A stretch of DNA of 5,406 nt from Candidatus Avoscillospira stercoripullorum. GTDB lineage: Bacteria; Bacillota; Clostridia; Oscillospirales; Oscillospiraceae. The notes under the pieces were generated by a model. That model did not search any database, was not told the origin of the DNA, and worked only from the letters and a program-made list of their open reading frames with translations. Of the stretch, positions 5,316 to 5,406 are shown one piece after another. How positions within the stretch are numbered: the first letter of the stretch is position 1; each line of letters begins with the position of its first letter. The DNA lies in assembly GCA_018712905.1 (NCBI GenBank), contig DVGD01000229.1, positions 1-5,406 of the forward strand, written 5' to 3'. The position numbers and the translations under genes were made by a program.

Positions 5316-5335
5316 GGCAAATCCGAGAGCGTGTC

Positions 5336-5362
5336 TGTAGGGGCGGGCTTTATTGCCCGCCC
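5336..5362 (+). repeat. Palindromic repeat unit 5 (forward)
   Basis: TGTAGGGGCGGGC, loop TTTATT, GCCCGCCC: an 8-bp perfect stem (5341-5348 with 5355-5362). It starts exactly 120 bp after unit 3 and is followed by the same kind of spacer. A reverse partner would be expected beyond the window end. Confidence 0.85.
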
Positions 5363-5366
5363 GTGG

Positions 5367-5402
5367 GGCAGTCGCGATTTCCATAAGGCTTCCCCACAAC
5401 GC
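5367..5402 (+). repeat. Inter-hairpin spacer repeat, copy 2
   Basis: The second copy of the spacer, 121-122 bp downstream of the first, following unit 5. The window ends four bases later, so whether a reverse hairpin follows, as it does after copy 1, cannot be seen. Confidence 0.72.
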
Positions 5403-5406
5403 TACC

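Larger units (their letters stand above)
4933..5406. other. Gene-free regulatory and repeat region
   Basis: These 474 bases contain no credible gene. The short open frames here run through inverted repeats, lack ribosome-binding sites and have no recognisable protein features. From the operon outward the region holds the GGGGGA site, LacI-type operator, weak -10, homopolymer block, the 5012-5058 stem-loop, an unremarkable stretch at 5059-5100 and the five-unit palindromic repeat array to the window end. Confidence 0.75.

Noticed and set aside
5107..5362. CRISPR array
   Set aside because: The repeats alternate in orientation, differ in their inner bases, and the sequences between them are themselves repeated rather than unique. 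No cas gene is present.
5072..5399. Open frames of 76 and 104 codons across the repeat array on both strands
   Set aside because: They translate the palindromic repeats into Arg/Pro/Gly/Ala-rich sequence, have no supporting ribosome-binding site and show no domain.

Overview
The window (about 60% G+C by eye) reads as one bacterial sugar-catabolism operon on the minus strand. I think it comes from a Gram-positive anaerobe of the Clostridia, probably Oscillospirales-like. The support is AAGGAG/AGGAGG ribosome-binding sites, Firmicutes-style LacI/cre-type operators, the best family resemblances of the proteins, and TGTAGGGGCG palindromic repeats of a kind I associate with such genomes. The taxonomic call is an inference.

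Layout in order of transcription (high to low coordinates): a gene-free region at 4933-5406 holds an array of five alternately oriented hairpin repeats (5107-5362), a separate long stem-loop (5012-5058), a homopolymer block (4982-4997) and a LacI-type operator (4949-4963). Four tightly spaced genes follow: an aldo/keto reductase (4932-3964), an FGGY kinase resembling L-xylulokinase LyxK (3945-2434), a UPF0597/CyuA-type iron-sulfur lyase (2406-1132) and an L-ribulose/L-xylulose-5-phosphate 3-epimerase of the UlaE/SgbU type (1116-274). The gaps are 18, 27 and 15 bp, each holding a ribosome-binding site. After a 106-bp gap with its own promoter comes the start of a LacI-family repressor gene (167 to beyond position 1).

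Working model: the reductase interconverts a polyol or carbonyl compound with a ketose, the kinase makes L-xylulose 5-phosphate (or a close relative), and the epimerase converts this to L-ribulose 5-phosphate. A 4-epimerase of the AraD/UlaF type, not present here, would be needed to reach D-xylulose 5-phosphate. No transporter is visible. The Fe-S lyase does not fit the textbook pathway and is the most unexpected member. The LacI-type regulator probably controls the operon through the operator upstream of the reductase gene and perhaps itself through a weaker site on its own promoter.

No tRNA, rRNA, CRISPR array, transposase gene or convincing rho-independent terminator was found.
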